Below, in pieces: positions 8,376 to 17,448 of a stretch of 64,000 nucleotides of DNA. This DNA comes from Bacteroidota bacterium (lineage in GTDB: Bacteria > Bacteroidota > Bacteroidia > Chitinophagales > Saprospiraceae), in the NCBI GenBank assembly GCA_030147525.1, contig JASBVF010000001.1, positions 62,001 through 126,000 of the forward strand, read 5' to 3'. A program made the translations under genes and the position numbers. Within the stretch, counting starts at the first letter, position 1, and every line of letters starts with the position of its first letter. Below the pieces are notes generated by a model. That model was not told the DNA's origin. It saw only the letters and a program-made list of their open reading frames with translations, and did no database searches.

Positions 8376-9929
8376 ATGAATACCAAACGTTGCGCTTTGA
8401 TCATCCTCGACGGCTGGGGACATGGCCAGAAATACGATGCCGACGCCATCGCCCATGCCAATACCCCCGTCATGAATAATTTGTACAAAAAATACCCCAA
8501 CTCAGAATTGGTCACCTTCGGTGAAATGGTCGGCCTGCCGGAAGGGCAAATGGGTAACTCCGAAGTCGGCCACCTCAATATTGGCGCCGGTCGGATCGTG
8601 TACCAGGAGCTGGCCCGCATCAACAAGTCAATTCGGGATGGAGAACTTCAGCAGCATCCTGTTCTGATGGAAGCATTCCGCTACGCAAAAGAACACGGAA
8701 AATCTGTCCATTTTATCGGGTTGCTCTCCGATGGAGGTGTGCATTCTCACATTGACCATCTCAAAGCTCTCTGCGATGCTACCCAACAGCAAGGTTTAAA
8801 AAAAGTCTTCGTTCATGCCTTCATGGACGGACGGGATACAGACCCGAAAGGTGGTGCAGGATACTTGAAGAATTTAACACAAAGCATTGATAATCAAGAA
8901 GTTAAAATCTCATCTGTCATTGGACGTTATTACGCCATGGACCGTGACAAGCGCTGGGAAAGAGTAAAAATAGCCTACGATTTGCTGGTGAAAGGCGAGG
9001 GAGAAAAGTCCAGCGACCCAATTGCCACCGTCAAAAAACGCTACGAAGCAGGTGAGACGGATGAATTTTTGAAACCCATTGTCTGCACGGACGAAAACGG
9101 GCAACCTGTCGCAAAAATTCAGGATGGCGATGTCCTGATTTGTTTCAACTTCCGCACCGACCGGCCCCGTGAAATTTCTATCGTCCTGACGCAAAAAGAC
9201 ATGCCGGATTACGATATGAAAAAGCTCGACCTTCACTACGTGACTATGACACGCTACGATGAGACTTTTCAAAATATCAAAGTCGTTTTTGAAAAAGACA
9301 ATCTGACTAACACGCTCGGTGAAGTTATTTCAAAAGAAGGCATGACTCAGGTACGTATCGCCGAGACGGAAAAATATCCGCACGTAACTTTCTTTTTCTC
9401 CGGTGGGAGAGAGGAGCCATTTGAAGGAGAGCGCCGCATCATGATCCCATCTCCGAAAGTGCCTACCTACGATTTACAGCCTGAGATGAGCGCTGTCGAA
9501 ATCACGGATGCCATTATCGCCGATATCGAAAAACACCAACCTAATTTCATTTGTTTGAACTACGCTAACGCCGACATGGTCGGACACACGGGTGTTTGGG
9601 AAGCAGCCATCAAAGCTGCCGAAACGGTGGACACCTGCCTTGGCAGACTGCTCGACACAGCACTAGAGCACGACTACGAAGCCATTGTCATTGCTGATCA
9701 CGGCAACTCGGACTACCTCATCAACGAGGACGGTACGCCAAACACCGCTCACTCGATGAATCCGGTGCCTTGCGTCTACGTGAGTAAAAAGCCGGGGGAG
9801 GCAGTTTTGAAAAATGGAAAACTTGGCGACCTCGCTCCGACAATCCTCAAACTAATGGGCGTTGAACCACCCAAAGAAATGGACGGTGAGGTATTGGTCG
9901 TTCCGGTGACCACATCTGTAGAAGTTTAA
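8376..9929 (+). CDS. gpmI: 2,3-bisphosphoglycerate-independent phosphoglycerate mutase
   Basis: A 517-residue cytoplasmic glycolytic enzyme that interconverts 3- and 2-phosphoglycerate with two Mn ions and a phosphoserine intermediate. The start at 8376 puts the first metal-binding motif ILDGWG near residue 10; the upstream TTG extension overlaps the promoter. The catalytic serine is in GNSEVGHLNIGAGR near residue 64. Substrate-binding DGRDTDP follows, then RYYAMDRDKRW, and late metal ligands in NADMVGHTG and VIADHGNSD. Length matches the family (about 510). A small lipoprotein gene follows 59 bases downstream, probably co-transcribed. Confidence 0.97.
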   Translation: MNTKRCALIILDGWGHGQKYDADAIAHANTPVMNNLYKKYPNSELVTFGEMVGLPEGQMGNSEVGHLNIGAGRIVYQELARINKSIRDGELQQHPVLMEAFRYAKEHGKSVHFIGLLSDGGVHSHIDHLKALCDATQQQGLKKVFVHAFMDGRDTDPKGGAGYLKNLTQSIDNQEVKISSVIGRYYAMDRDKRWERVKIAYDLLVKGEGEKSSDPIATVKKRYEAGETDEFLKPIVCTDENGQPVAKIQDGDVLICFNFRTDRPREISIVLTQKDMPDYDMKKLDLHYVTMTRYDETFQNIKVVFEKDNLTNTLGEVISKEGMTQVRIAETEKYPHVTFFFSGGREEPFEGERRIMIPSPKVPTYDLQPEMSAVEITDAIIADIEKHQPNFICLNYANADMVGHTGVWEAAIKAAETVDTCLGRLLDTALEHDYEAIVIADHGNSDYLINEDGTPNTAHSMNPVPCVYVSKKPGEAVLKNGKLGDLAPTILKLMGVEPPKEMDGEVLVVPVTTSVEV

Positions 9930-9988
9930 TCTTTCAAACTGAAAAAATTAAAGTGATAAAACTTAACTTTTTGAAAAGCAAAAACGGG

Positions 9989-10555
9989 ATGAACAGCGCT
10001 AAGAACGTTGTTCATCTTGTTTTCACCATCGCTCTTTTTGCTTTCGCAGGATGTTCGAACACCCCGGTCGATGTCAAACTCACCGAGCAGTTGTACTTCG
10101 ATTTAAAAGGTTACTTCGATTCGGAAGTCCAACGACTCACTAAATTTCAGAAGGTAAAAAAAACAGCCACGGTGGATGGGCAGCAGGAGGAGCGAACGAT
10201 TGACTCCCTGAATTTCGAAGAGGAACTCAAGATTTTTTCGAACGCAGACATTAACCGGGCAGCCTGGTCCGACAAGTACGAAATTGACAGCGTGTTTAAT
10301 CAACAGCAGCAGCTCGTTCAGCTCAACTATACTTCCAAAGACGAAGATTTGCGTACAAAGAAAATCTCGATTGATTTTGAAGCGAACGCCATATCTAAAA
10401 TTTTTATTGAAAACAGTACCTCCAGTGCCGTTGCCGATACGAAACAACTGTTGACTTATGAGCCCGAAGTGGGGTACACCATTGAAAGCCACCAGAAAGT
10501 TTCCTTCACCGACGACAATACTTTTTTAGTAGAGGTCAGATTTTTAAAAAACTGA
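9989..10555 (+). CDS. Hypothetical lipoprotein
   Basis: Chosen start is the ATG at 9989 (189 residues), because it gives a standard lipoprotein signal peptide with the lipobox AFAGC and Cys at residue 22. A GTG at 9953 would add 12 residues. The mature part is about 165 residues, mixed alpha/beta with many charged residues, and includes RTIDSLNFEEEL and FEANAISKIFIEN segments; the layout suggests a membrane-anchored beta-sheet domain. I recognise no family. It follows gpmI and is probably in the same transcript. It converges with the EamA gene, ending 2 bases before that gene's last base. Confidence 0.7.
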   Translation: MNSAKNVVHLVFTIALFAFAGCSNTPVDVKLTEQLYFDLKGYFDSEVQRLTKFQKVKKTATVDGQQEERTIDSLNFEEELKIFSNADINRAAWSDKYEIDSVFNQQQQLVQLNYTSKDEDLRTKKISIDFEANAISKIFIENSTSSAVADTKQLLTYEPEVGYTIESHQKVSFTDDNTFLVEVRFLKN

Positions 10556-10557
10556 AT

Positions 10558-11469
10558 TTACTTCCTCGCCACGTACACGCCTGAAAGTATTACCAACATT
10601 CCTGCAAAGTGAAAAATGGTAATCACTTCCCCATCGAAAGCTCCCAGCAAAATGGCAACCATCGGCGTCAGGTAACTCACCGTCGAGGCGAACAGCGCAT
10701 TCGTCATCTTGATCAGCTTAAAATAAAACAGTGAGCCAAGCACCGTTCCGAAGACGGCAAGCAGGCAAAGATACCCCAGGGATACCCAGGCTTTTTCGTC
10801 ATACTCAAAAACCTGAACAAAATCAGACCCCGCTAAAAAAAGCATCGCCGGGATACCCACCATGGAATACGAAACGGCACTGATGGTCAGCGATCGCATT
10901 TCCGAAAGGTAATTTTTGATGACGTTGGTGCTCAATCCATAAAAAAGACAGGCCAGCACTACGAGCAAGCCAAATTGAAATCCGGTCCATTCACCACCGT
11001 CCTTGTCCATGAGCAAGAGCCAGACAGCTCCGGCCAGACCCATCAAAACGCCGGTAATTTTCGTCCAGGTAGCTGTTGTTTTAAAAAAAGAAATACCAAT
11101 GAGCAGGGTAGCGAGCGGCGTAAGTGAACTAAGTACTCCCGTTAGCGAACTGCTGATTTTCGTCTGTGCCGTAGCGAAAAGCAACGCAGGGAAAAAACTG
11201 CCCACAAACCCTACGAGGGCCAGGTACTTCCATTTCGACCAATCAACTTTTTTTCTTTGAAAAATAAAAAACGGCAAAAAACAGAGGAACGTCACGGACA
11301 TCCTAACGCAAGCTACCTGCTGAGAGGTGAAGGACACCAGACCTTTTTTTATCAAAAAATAGGAAGAGCCCCAGGTCAGGGCAAGCACAAGCAAGATGAG
11401 CCAGGAAACTACGGACACCCCGCCTAATTCTCTTTCATACTTCCGCTGAGTTCGTTCTTTGATTTCCAT
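10558..11469 (-). CDS. EamA/DMT family transporter
   Basis: A 303-residue inner-membrane protein with ten predicted transmembrane helices in two EamA repeats. The first repeat opens LVLALTWGSSYFLIKKGL, and the second begins near FGLLVVLACLFYGLSTNVI. The family exports metabolites such as amino acids or purines; the substrate cannot be read from the sequence. The start at 11469 (MEIKERTQ) is preferred over a longer frame reaching 11574, whose extra 35 residues are Cys-rich and would run through the thrC terminator and a parS-like site. It lies downstream of thrC on the same strand but behind a terminator. Confidence 0.85.
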   Translation of the reverse strand: MEIKERTQRKYERELGGVSVVSWLILLVLALTWGSSYFLIKKGLVSFTSQQVACVRMSVTFLCFLPFFIFQRKKVDWSKWKYLALVGFVGSFFPALLFATAQTKISSSLTGVLSSLTPLATLLIGISFFKTTATWTKITGVLMGLAGAVWLLLMDKDGGEWTGFQFGLLVVLACLFYGLSTNVIKNYLSEMRSLTISAVSYSMVGIPAMLFLAGSDFVQVFEYDEKAWVSLGYLCLLAVFGTVLGSLFYFKLIKMTNALFASTVSYLTPMVAILLGAFDGEVITIFHFAGMLVILSGVYVARK

Positions 11470-11508
11470 ATTTTTCTTAGAGCAATGCACGAAGCAATTA
11501 AAAATCAA

Positions 11509-11542
11509 AAGCCGGAAAGCATTACACAGCGCTTCCCGGCTT
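11509..11542 (-). terminator. Rho-independent terminator of the thr operon
   Basis: Stem AAGCCGG/CCGGCTT extended by AAGC/GCTT with one A-C mismatch (arms 11509-11520 and 11531-11542). On the minus strand it is followed by TTGATTTTT. It lies 48 bases past the thrC stop. Confidence 0.75.
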
Positions 11543-11546
11543 CCGA

Positions 11547-11562
11547 TGTTCCACGTGGAACA
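11547..11562. promoter_or_regulatory. parS: parS-like site 1 (ParB-binding palindrome)
   Basis: TGTTCCACGTGGAACA is a perfect 16-bp palindrome and matches the conserved bacterial parS pattern (B. subtilis TGTTNCACGTGAAACA; the CC/GG variant is known from other phyla). It lies in the 120-base gap between thrC and the EamA gene. An identical second copy lies 381 bases away, which makes chance very unlikely. Confidence 0.85.
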
Positions 11563-11589
11563 ACTCAAACACAAAATTGATGTTAGTGT

Positions 11590-12894
11590 TTAAAATTCAT
11601 TCAGCAGCCAATCCTTGAAGGGCTCATACGCTACACCCAGTCGCTTGGCACGTTTTTCTTTATTTGCCAAAATAGCCAACCTTTCGGGCACGTCGATTTT
11701 TTGTTGCAAAATTGATTCTACATCCGGCAAAAACTTTGAGGGGTGAGCTGTCTCCAAAATTACCCCGTTGAAATTACCCGGATTGTCTTTTTGAAACTGC
11801 CTGAAAGCGAGGTAACCCACCGCACCATGCGGATCAATGACGTAGTTGTATTTTTCAAATACCTCCCTGACTGCCGCCATTGTTTCTTCATCGCTGAAAG
11901 CGTAGCCAGAAATCTCCTCTTTTAAATTGTTCCACGTGGAACAATACAAATCAAGCATGCGGGCAAAATTAGAAGGATTACCAACATCCATCGCATTCGA
12001 AAGGGTAGGGACTGAAGGCCGTGGCGTGTACACGCCAGACTTCAAATATTCAGGCACGACGTCGTTCACATTTGTTGCTGCGATAAACCTGTGGATGGGC
12101 AACCCCATTCTTTTTGCAAAAAGCCCGGCAGTGAGGTTGCCAAAATTGCCACTGGGGACACAGAACACGACTGGTCTGCCATTGTCCACCAATTGTTTGA
12201 ACGCTTCAAAATAATAAAAGGACTGCGGGATCAACCGGGCGATATTGATTGAGTTGGCTGAGCTGAGCCTGATTTTAGCAGTCAAATTTTCATCCAGAAA
12301 AGCCTTTTTCACCAAAGCCTGGCAATCGTCGAAAGTACCGTCGACCTCAATGGCAGAAACATTTTCTCCAAGTGTGGTCAATTGTTTTTCCTGTAAGTGA
12401 CTCACTTTGCCAGAAGGGTAGAGGATGACCACCCGAATACCGGGTGTTTTAAAAAAACCTGCTGCCACTGCTCCGCCTGTGTCTCCGGAAGTCGCAACGA
12501 GGATCACCAATTCCCGATCATCTCCACGATTAAAGTAGCTCATCAACTGGGCCATAAATCGGGCCCCAAAATCTTTGAAGGCCAGTGATGGTCCATGAAA
12601 CAACTCAAGAATGTTCGTTTCATCATCCAAACTAACCACAGGCGCCGGAAAGGTGATTGAGTTTTCGATAATCTCTCTCAAGTCATTTTCAGGAATAGCG
12701 CCGGTGAAAAGGTGTTTACAGATTTCAAAACCAATGTCCTGAAAGGAGTAGTCTTTAAGGTTTTTGATAAAACTATCAGGCAGGCGTGGAAGCGATTCAG
12801 GCATGTAAAGCCCGTTATCCTCAGGCAAACCTTTGAAAACAGCCTCTTTGAGTGAGACGAATTTAGCCGTATTTTTTGTGCTGTAAAGTTTCAT
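11590..12894 (-). CDS. thrC: Threonine synthase
   Basis: A 434-residue PLP enzyme that converts O-phosphohomoserine to threonine, the last step of the pathway. The ATG at 12894 (MKLYSTKNT) is chosen; the longer frame adds nine poorly conserved residues. Family signatures are the EDNGLYMPESLP N-terminal segment, the PLP-lysine motif HGPSLAFKDFGARF, ATSGDTGGAVAAGF, the phosphate-binding VPSGNFGNLTAG, and HGAVGYLAF near the end. Third gene of a minus-strand thrA-thrB-thrC operon, 55 bases after thrB. Oddity: a parS-like palindrome at 11926-11945 lies within the coding sequence, read as Cys-Ser-Thr-Trp-Asn-Asn near residue 318. Confidence 0.96.
   Translation of the reverse strand: MKLYSTKNTAKFVSLKEAVFKGLPEDNGLYMPESLPRLPDSFIKNLKDYSFQDIGFEICKHLFTGAIPENDLREIIENSITFPAPVVSLDDETNILELFHGPSLAFKDFGARFMAQLMSYFNRGDDRELVILVATSGDTGGAVAAGFFKTPGIRVVILYPSGKVSHLQEKQLTTLGENVSAIEVDGTFDDCQALVKKAFLDENLTAKIRLSSANSINIARLIPQSFYYFEAFKQLVDNGRPVVFCVPSGNFGNLTAGLFAKRMGLPIHRFIAATNVNDVVPEYLKSGVYTPRPSVPTLSNAMDVGNPSNFARMLDLYCSTWNNLKEEISGYAFSDEETMAAVREVFEKYNYVIDPHGAVGYLAFRQFQKDNPGNFNGVILETAHPSKFLPDVESILQQKIDVPERLAILANKEKRAKRLGVAYEPFKDWLLNEF
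11926..11945. promoter_or_regulatory. parS: parS-like site 2, inside thrC
   Basis: A 20-bp perfect palindrome, ATTGTTCCACGTGGAACAAT, containing the same 16-bp core as site 1. parS sites inside coding genes are known (for example within B. subtilis spo0J). No ParA/ParB genes lie in this window. Confidence 0.85.
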
Positions 12895-12949
12895 TGTTGT
12901 TTCATGCTGCGCAACTCCCACTTCGTAAAAACGAATAAGGAGTTGCGGG

Positions 12950-13882
12950 TTACAGTTTTACCGCCCCTTCCTGATTGATGGGCGAGATAAAAAGTTCGTG
13001 CCCGATTCCGGCAGTTGAAAAAATGCGCTTCATCGCTTCGCCTGCGTTTTCAGCAATCTGTTTGCTGGCGGCCAACGCAAATATTGAAGGCCCCGCTCCG
13101 GAAATGCTACATCCTAAAGCCCCTGCCTTCAAGGCCGTTTCTTTCACTTCGTAGAAATGCGGGATCAGCCTCGCCCTTTGTGGTTCAATAATCACATCCT
13201 GTAAAGCCCGTCCAATCAAGCCGATATCTGAATTATACATTCCGATGATGAAAGCGCCAAGATTGGCATTTTGTTGGATAAATTTCTTCAGCGGCACGGC
13301 GTCACTCAGAATACTTCGAGCATCTTTTGTCAAAACTTCCACCTGCGGGTAAATCACAGCAGCGTACATTCCATCCGGCACTGGCAATCGGTGAACGTCT
13401 AATGACTCGTGATCACGCACGAGCAACAAGCCTCCAAGCAGGCAGGGCGCCACATTATCCGCATGCATTCCACCTGAAGCCAGAAACTCTCCCTGCATGG
13501 CAAAGGGGAGCAAATCTTTTTTCTTCAAAGGCCTTCCAAGCAATTCATTGACAGCAAAAACGCCTGCCACGGCACTCGCTGCGCTACTGCCTAAGCCGCT
13601 ACCGATAGGCATCTTTTTATGTAACTCCATTTCAATGCCTCGCCCATCTTCTCCCAAATGCTCCAGTAATTTCAAAGCAGAAAATCCGGCCGTGTTTTTC
13701 ACCGGGTCGTAAGGCAATTTACCTCCTGCTCCGGTAATTTCTGTGATACGCAGTCCGGGTTCGTCAGAAAAACGAACAATGACTTCATCGCCTGGGCGAT
13801 CCAGGGCAAATCCCATGATATCGAAACCGACTGCAGCATTACCTACAGAAGCCGGGGCAAAAACTTTTATTTCAGCATTCAT
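12950..13882 (-). CDS. thrB: Homoserine kinase
   Basis: A 310-residue GHMP-family kinase that phosphorylates L-homoserine with ATP. Visible motifs are FAPASVGNAAVGFD at the N-terminus, the ATP-binding PIGSGLGSSAASAVA near residue 92, and the late glycine-rich LGCSISGAGPSIFAL. Length is typical (about 310). The start codon abuts the thrA stop codon with no gap (thrA ends at 13883), so translation is probably coupled. It feeds O-phosphohomoserine to ThrC. Confidence 0.96.
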   Translation of the reverse strand: MNAEIKVFAPASVGNAAVGFDIMGFALDRPGDEVIVRFSDEPGLRITEITGAGGKLPYDPVKNTAGFSALKLLEHLGEDGRGIEMELHKKMPIGSGLGSSAASAVAGVFAVNELLGRPLKKKDLLPFAMQGEFLASGGMHADNVAPCLLGGLLLVRDHESLDVHRLPVPDGMYAAVIYPQVEVLTKDARSILSDAVPLKKFIQQNANLGAFIIGMYNSDIGLIGRALQDVIIEPQRARLIPHFYEVKETALKAGALGCSISGAGPSIFALAASKQIAENAGEAMKRIFSTAGIGHELFISPINQEGAVKL

Positions 13883-16339
13883 TTATGACAAGTAGTTTCC
13901 AATGCGAATAATTTCGGCAAAAACACCGGCAGCTGTAACTTCAGCGCCAGCGCCAGGGCCACGAACCACCAAAGGGCGCTCCTTGTAGCGCTCCGTTGTG
14001 AAAACAATCATGTTGTCACTTCCGCTCAGTGAATAAAACGGATGTGAGGAGTCTACAGCTTTCAGGCCGATACTTGCCATTCCGTTATCGAGGCTGGCGA
14101 TCATTCGGAGCACCTTGCCTTCCTTCGCTGCTTTGGCAGCTATTTGAGAAAAGTGATCGTCTGACTTTTCCAATTCTTCAAAAAATGCTTCGACGCTGTC
14201 TGCTTCCTCAGCAGCTTTTGGAAGGATACTTTCTATTTTTACTTCAGCGGCTTCCAGCGCCAGGCCGGTTTCCCGGGCCAGGATGATCAATTTCCGGCGA
14301 ACGTCAGCACCGCCAATGTCTTCCCGGGGGTCAGGTTCCGTGTAGCCCAGTTTTTTTGCTTCCCTGACGATTTCACTAAACTTCATCCCTTCCTTGAATT
14401 GATTAAAAATGAAGGACATTGTACCCGAAAGCACACCCTCTATTTTTATGATCCGGTCGCCGGATGCAATCAAATCTTCCAGCGTTGATAAGACCGGCAG
14501 ACCGGCTCCAACGTTCGTTTCATATAAAAACTGTACTCCACGCCTGGTAGCAATGTTTTTTAGCCGCTGGTACTGCAGGTAAGAGGAAGACGTGGAGATT
14601 TTATTCGGCGTCGAAATGGAAATACTGCTTTCGAGAATGGTTTCATAAAAATGCGCTACTTGTTCGTTCGCTGTGTTGTCCACAAAAATGGTATTTGAAA
14701 GGTTCAGGCTTTTCATTTTTTGGATAAACCCGGCCAGGTCTACAGGTTCGCCATTCGAGACCAAATCCTCCTTCCAGCTGTCGAGCGCAATTCCGTCTTC
14801 GTTGAACAGCATTTTCTTGCTGTTTGCCAAACCCACAATCCGAACTTCGAGGCTGCGTTTTTCTTTCAAATATTTCGCCTGCGCCTTTACCTGTTCGATC
14901 AGTGTCGAACCAATCAACCCTACGCCGACCATGAATAAATGAAGCTCTTTCGTATCCGACAGAAAGAATGCCTCGTGCAGCGCATTCATGGCCTTCGCTT
15001 CGTCAGAATAAGAAACTACGACTGAAATATTCAGCTCTGAAGACCCCTGAGCTATGGCTACCACATTCACACCGTTTTTACCGAGTGCCTGAAACATCCG
15101 CCCGGCGATACCGGGGCGGTAGCGCATATTTTCACCAATGATCGCCACAACGGAAAGGTCCATCTCGACCTTCACCGGCTCGACCATCTTCTTCTCCATT
15201 TCATACTCGAACTCGCTTTCCACCTGCTGTCTTGCTTTTTCTGCCAGGTCCGGCGGAATGGCAAAAGTAATGGAGTGTTCCGACGAACCCTGGGTAATCA
15301 AAATGATATTGATCCCCGCAGCAGCCAGGCTCCCAAACAAGCGCCCTGCAATACCCGGAACACCGAACATGCCACCGCCCTGCAGTGTCAGCAAAGCCAC
15401 TTTATTGATGGATGAGATTCCAGTGACGGCATGTCCGGTGGGGTCTCGTTTATCGGTGACGTATGTCCCCTCAAAAGATGGATTAAATGTATTTTTAATA
15501 TAAAGCGGAATACGTTTTTGCAGCGCCGGTTGCAGGGTTGGTGGATAGATGACCTTCGCCCCAAAGTGGGACATTTCCATTGCTTCGGCATAGGTCATTT
15601 TGGGAACGGTGAATGCTTTTTTCACCTTTCTCGGGTCGGCTGTAAGTACGCCATCCACATCGGTCCAGATTTCAATGGCAGAAGCATTCAACCCTGCCGC
15701 AATGATGGCAGCGGTGTAATCCGAACCGCCACGGCCCAACGTGGTAGTCAGGTCGTCTTTTGTTGAGCCAATAAATCCTGTAACTACCTGAATTTCAGGA
15801 TGTTGTAGATAATACTGCTTGATGAGCGGATAGGATGCCGCAAAGTCAACCCTTGCTCCACCGAAGCTGTCATTTGTTCGGATAATTTTCCGGGCATCGA
15901 GGAAAGAGGAAGGGATTCCTGCCTGCTGCAAAGTATTGGCAATGATGTACGAAGAGCTTCGTTCTCCAAAACTCACCACGTAGTCCATGGTTCGTGGAGA
16001 AGCTTCCCGCACAAGAAAAACGCCGTTGAGTACATTGCCGAGCGATTCGTGGCTTTGCGCCATTTCCAATTGTACCTGCTGACAAAGCGGACCTTCCATC
16101 AATGCGGTGATGGCATCCTGGTGCCGTTGTTTAAATTGTTGAAAAAGGTCCCGGTAAGTTTCGTCGCCGTTTGAAGCTCGTTTGCTCATTTCAAGCAAAC
16201 TATCCGTCACGCCGCTAAAAGCAGAGAATACGACCGTGAAGCGTTCGCCTTTGCTGTAATAGTTTTTCAGAATTTCGATCAGACCTTTGATACGCTCGGG
16301 CGTACCTACGGAGCTTCCGCCAAATTTTAAGACTCTCAT
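13883..16339 (-). CDS. thrA: Bifunctional aspartate kinase/homoserine dehydrogenase I
   Basis: An 818-residue fusion. The N-terminal aspartokinase starts MRVLKFGGSSVGTPERI and carries TTLGRGGSDYTAA near residue 205 and two ACT repeats (LLTLQGGGMFGVPGIAG; VAIIGENMRYRPGIAG). The C-terminal homoserine dehydrogenase begins near residue 465 with the NAD(P)-binding MVGVGLIGSTL and contains YTEPDPREDIGGADVRRKL near residue 660. It controls entry to threonine and methionine synthesis; the ACT domains imply feedback inhibition by threonine. The ATG at 16339 is chosen because a -7 box at 16391-16398 lies inside the longer frame that reaches 16411. First gene of thrABC. Confidence 0.97.
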   Translation of the reverse strand: MRVLKFGGSSVGTPERIKGLIEILKNYYSKGERFTVVFSAFSGVTDSLLEMSKRASNGDETYRDLFQQFKQRHQDAITALMEGPLCQQVQLEMAQSHESLGNVLNGVFLVREASPRTMDYVVSFGERSSSYIIANTLQQAGIPSSFLDARKIIRTNDSFGGARVDFAASYPLIKQYYLQHPEIQVVTGFIGSTKDDLTTTLGRGGSDYTAAIIAAGLNASAIEIWTDVDGVLTADPRKVKKAFTVPKMTYAEAMEMSHFGAKVIYPPTLQPALQKRIPLYIKNTFNPSFEGTYVTDKRDPTGHAVTGISSINKVALLTLQGGGMFGVPGIAGRLFGSLAAAGINIILITQGSSEHSITFAIPPDLAEKARQQVESEFEYEMEKKMVEPVKVEMDLSVVAIIGENMRYRPGIAGRMFQALGKNGVNVVAIAQGSSELNISVVVSYSDEAKAMNALHEAFFLSDTKELHLFMVGVGLIGSTLIEQVKAQAKYLKEKRSLEVRIVGLANSKKMLFNEDGIALDSWKEDLVSNGEPVDLAGFIQKMKSLNLSNTIFVDNTANEQVAHFYETILESSISISTPNKISTSSSYLQYQRLKNIATRRGVQFLYETNVGAGLPVLSTLEDLIASGDRIIKIEGVLSGTMSFIFNQFKEGMKFSEIVREAKKLGYTEPDPREDIGGADVRRKLIILARETGLALEAAEVKIESILPKAAEEADSVEAFFEELEKSDDHFSQIAAKAAKEGKVLRMIASLDNGMASIGLKAVDSSHPFYSLSGSDNMIVFTTERYKERPLVVRGPGAGAEVTAAGVFAEIIRIGNYLS

Positions 16340-16390
16340 GGGAGGATACGGGTTTGGGAATTTAAGGTTCAATTCGTTAAGGCAGGAAGG

Positions 16391-16420
16391 CAAAGATACC
16401 ATTTCAGCCAATTCGACGAA
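16391..16420 (-). promoter_or_regulatory. Putative promoter of thrABC
   Basis: On the minus strand: TTCG (16417-16420), an 18-base spacer, then TATCTTTG (16391-16398), a full match to the -7 consensus TAnnTTTG. This predicts a transcript start near 16384 and a leader of about 45 bases. I see no leader peptide rich in Thr or Ile. Confidence 0.65.
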
Positions 16421-16562
16421 TTAAGTTTTTTGTCAATTCATTATTTTTCACCCTATTACGAAAAATAAGTGCCAAAAGTGGCGGTTTTCGAAAATCGGGA
16501 GTTATTTTTACTCGCCTGGCCATAAATTTCCGGCCAGCCAACGAAACCCTGAATTTCAATCT

Positions 16563-17267
16563 ATGGAAAACTACCCGCCCGCTCCTTACCTGCCCATCAC
16601 TGCATGGGCTGAAGATGACCGCCCCCGTGAAAAACTCCTGAACAAAGGCAGGCTTTCCCTTTCCGATGCTGAACTGATTGCTATTCTGATCGGCTCCGGC
16701 TCCAGAAACGAATCGGCGGTAGATCTTGCAAAAAAAATTCTCAACTCCGTTGAACGAAACCTAAACGAACTCAGTAAGCTCAGTCTGACAGAGCTGATGA
16801 AATTCAAAGGAATCGGCGAGGCCAAAGCCATCACTATTGCTGCAGCCCTTGAGTTGGGCCGGCGGCGCCAGACTTCCGACTTTCTGGAATTGCCCGTCAT
16901 TCGGGGTAGCCAGGATGCTTTTCGGGCCATTGCTCCTGTTTTACAGGATTTACCGCATGAAGAGTTCTGGATTTTGGTTTTAAACAAAGGGAATAAAGTG
17001 TTAGGAAAAGAGCAGGTGAGTGTCGGAGGAACGGATGCCACCATCGTCGACGCCAGAATTGTTTTCAGAAAAGCCATCGAAGCCAAGGCTATTTCTATCA
17101 TTGTTTCCCACAACCACCCTTCCGGAACCATGCGCCCAAGCCAGGCCGACATTGAGCTAACCCGCAAGCTGAAAAATGCAGGCGAGATGCTTGGCATCCC
17201 TGTTCTTGATCACCTGATCATTGTTGACAAAGGATACTACAGTTTTGCCGACGAAGGAATGATGTAA
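16563..17267 (+). CDS. radC: RadC family JAB-domain protein
   Basis: A 234-residue RadC protein. It has an N-terminal helix-hairpin-helix region (LMKFKGIGEAKAITIAAALELG, near residues 80-100) and a C-terminal JAB/MPN domain with the JAMM metal motif HNHPSGTMRPSQAD near residue 180. The upstream glutamate of the site lies in the HEEFWILVLN segment. Named for DNA repair, but its reaction is unproven; JAMM proteins are often metalloproteases or nucleases. It is divergent from thrA across a 223-base gap, and ftsK follows 181 bases downstream with its own promoter. Confidence 0.93.
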   Translation: MENYPPAPYLPITAWAEDDRPREKLLNKGRLSLSDAELIAILIGSGSRNESAVDLAKKILNSVERNLNELSKLSLTELMKFKGIGEAKAITIAAALELGRRRQTSDFLELPVIRGSQDAFRAIAPVLQDLPHEEFWILVLNKGNKVLGKEQVSVGGTDATIVDARIVFRKAIEAKAISIIVSHNHPSGTMRPSQADIELTRKLKNAGEMLGIPVLDHLIIVDKGYYSFADEGMM

Positions 17268-17308
17268 TTCGATGTTAAAAAAAATAAATCCATGCACGCT
17301 GAAGCCTG

Positions 17309-17340
17309 TTTTCGCATAACGACGGGAATACATACCTTTG
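17309..17340 (+). promoter_or_regulatory. Putative ftsK promoter
   Basis: TTTTCG at 17309-17314, an 18-base spacer, and TACCTTTG at 17333-17340, a full TAnnTTTG match. It has the same geometry as the thrABC promoter. The leader to the start at 17449 would be about 100 bases. Confidence 0.6.
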
Positions 17341-17448
17341 CTTTTTAGCCTTGAAATTATTTGTTTAAAAAAAATCAATCAAATCATGACCGGCAGCGGC
17401 ATGTTTTGAAAAAAATAGAGGAGATACCTCACCCTGACTTGAGCGAGC

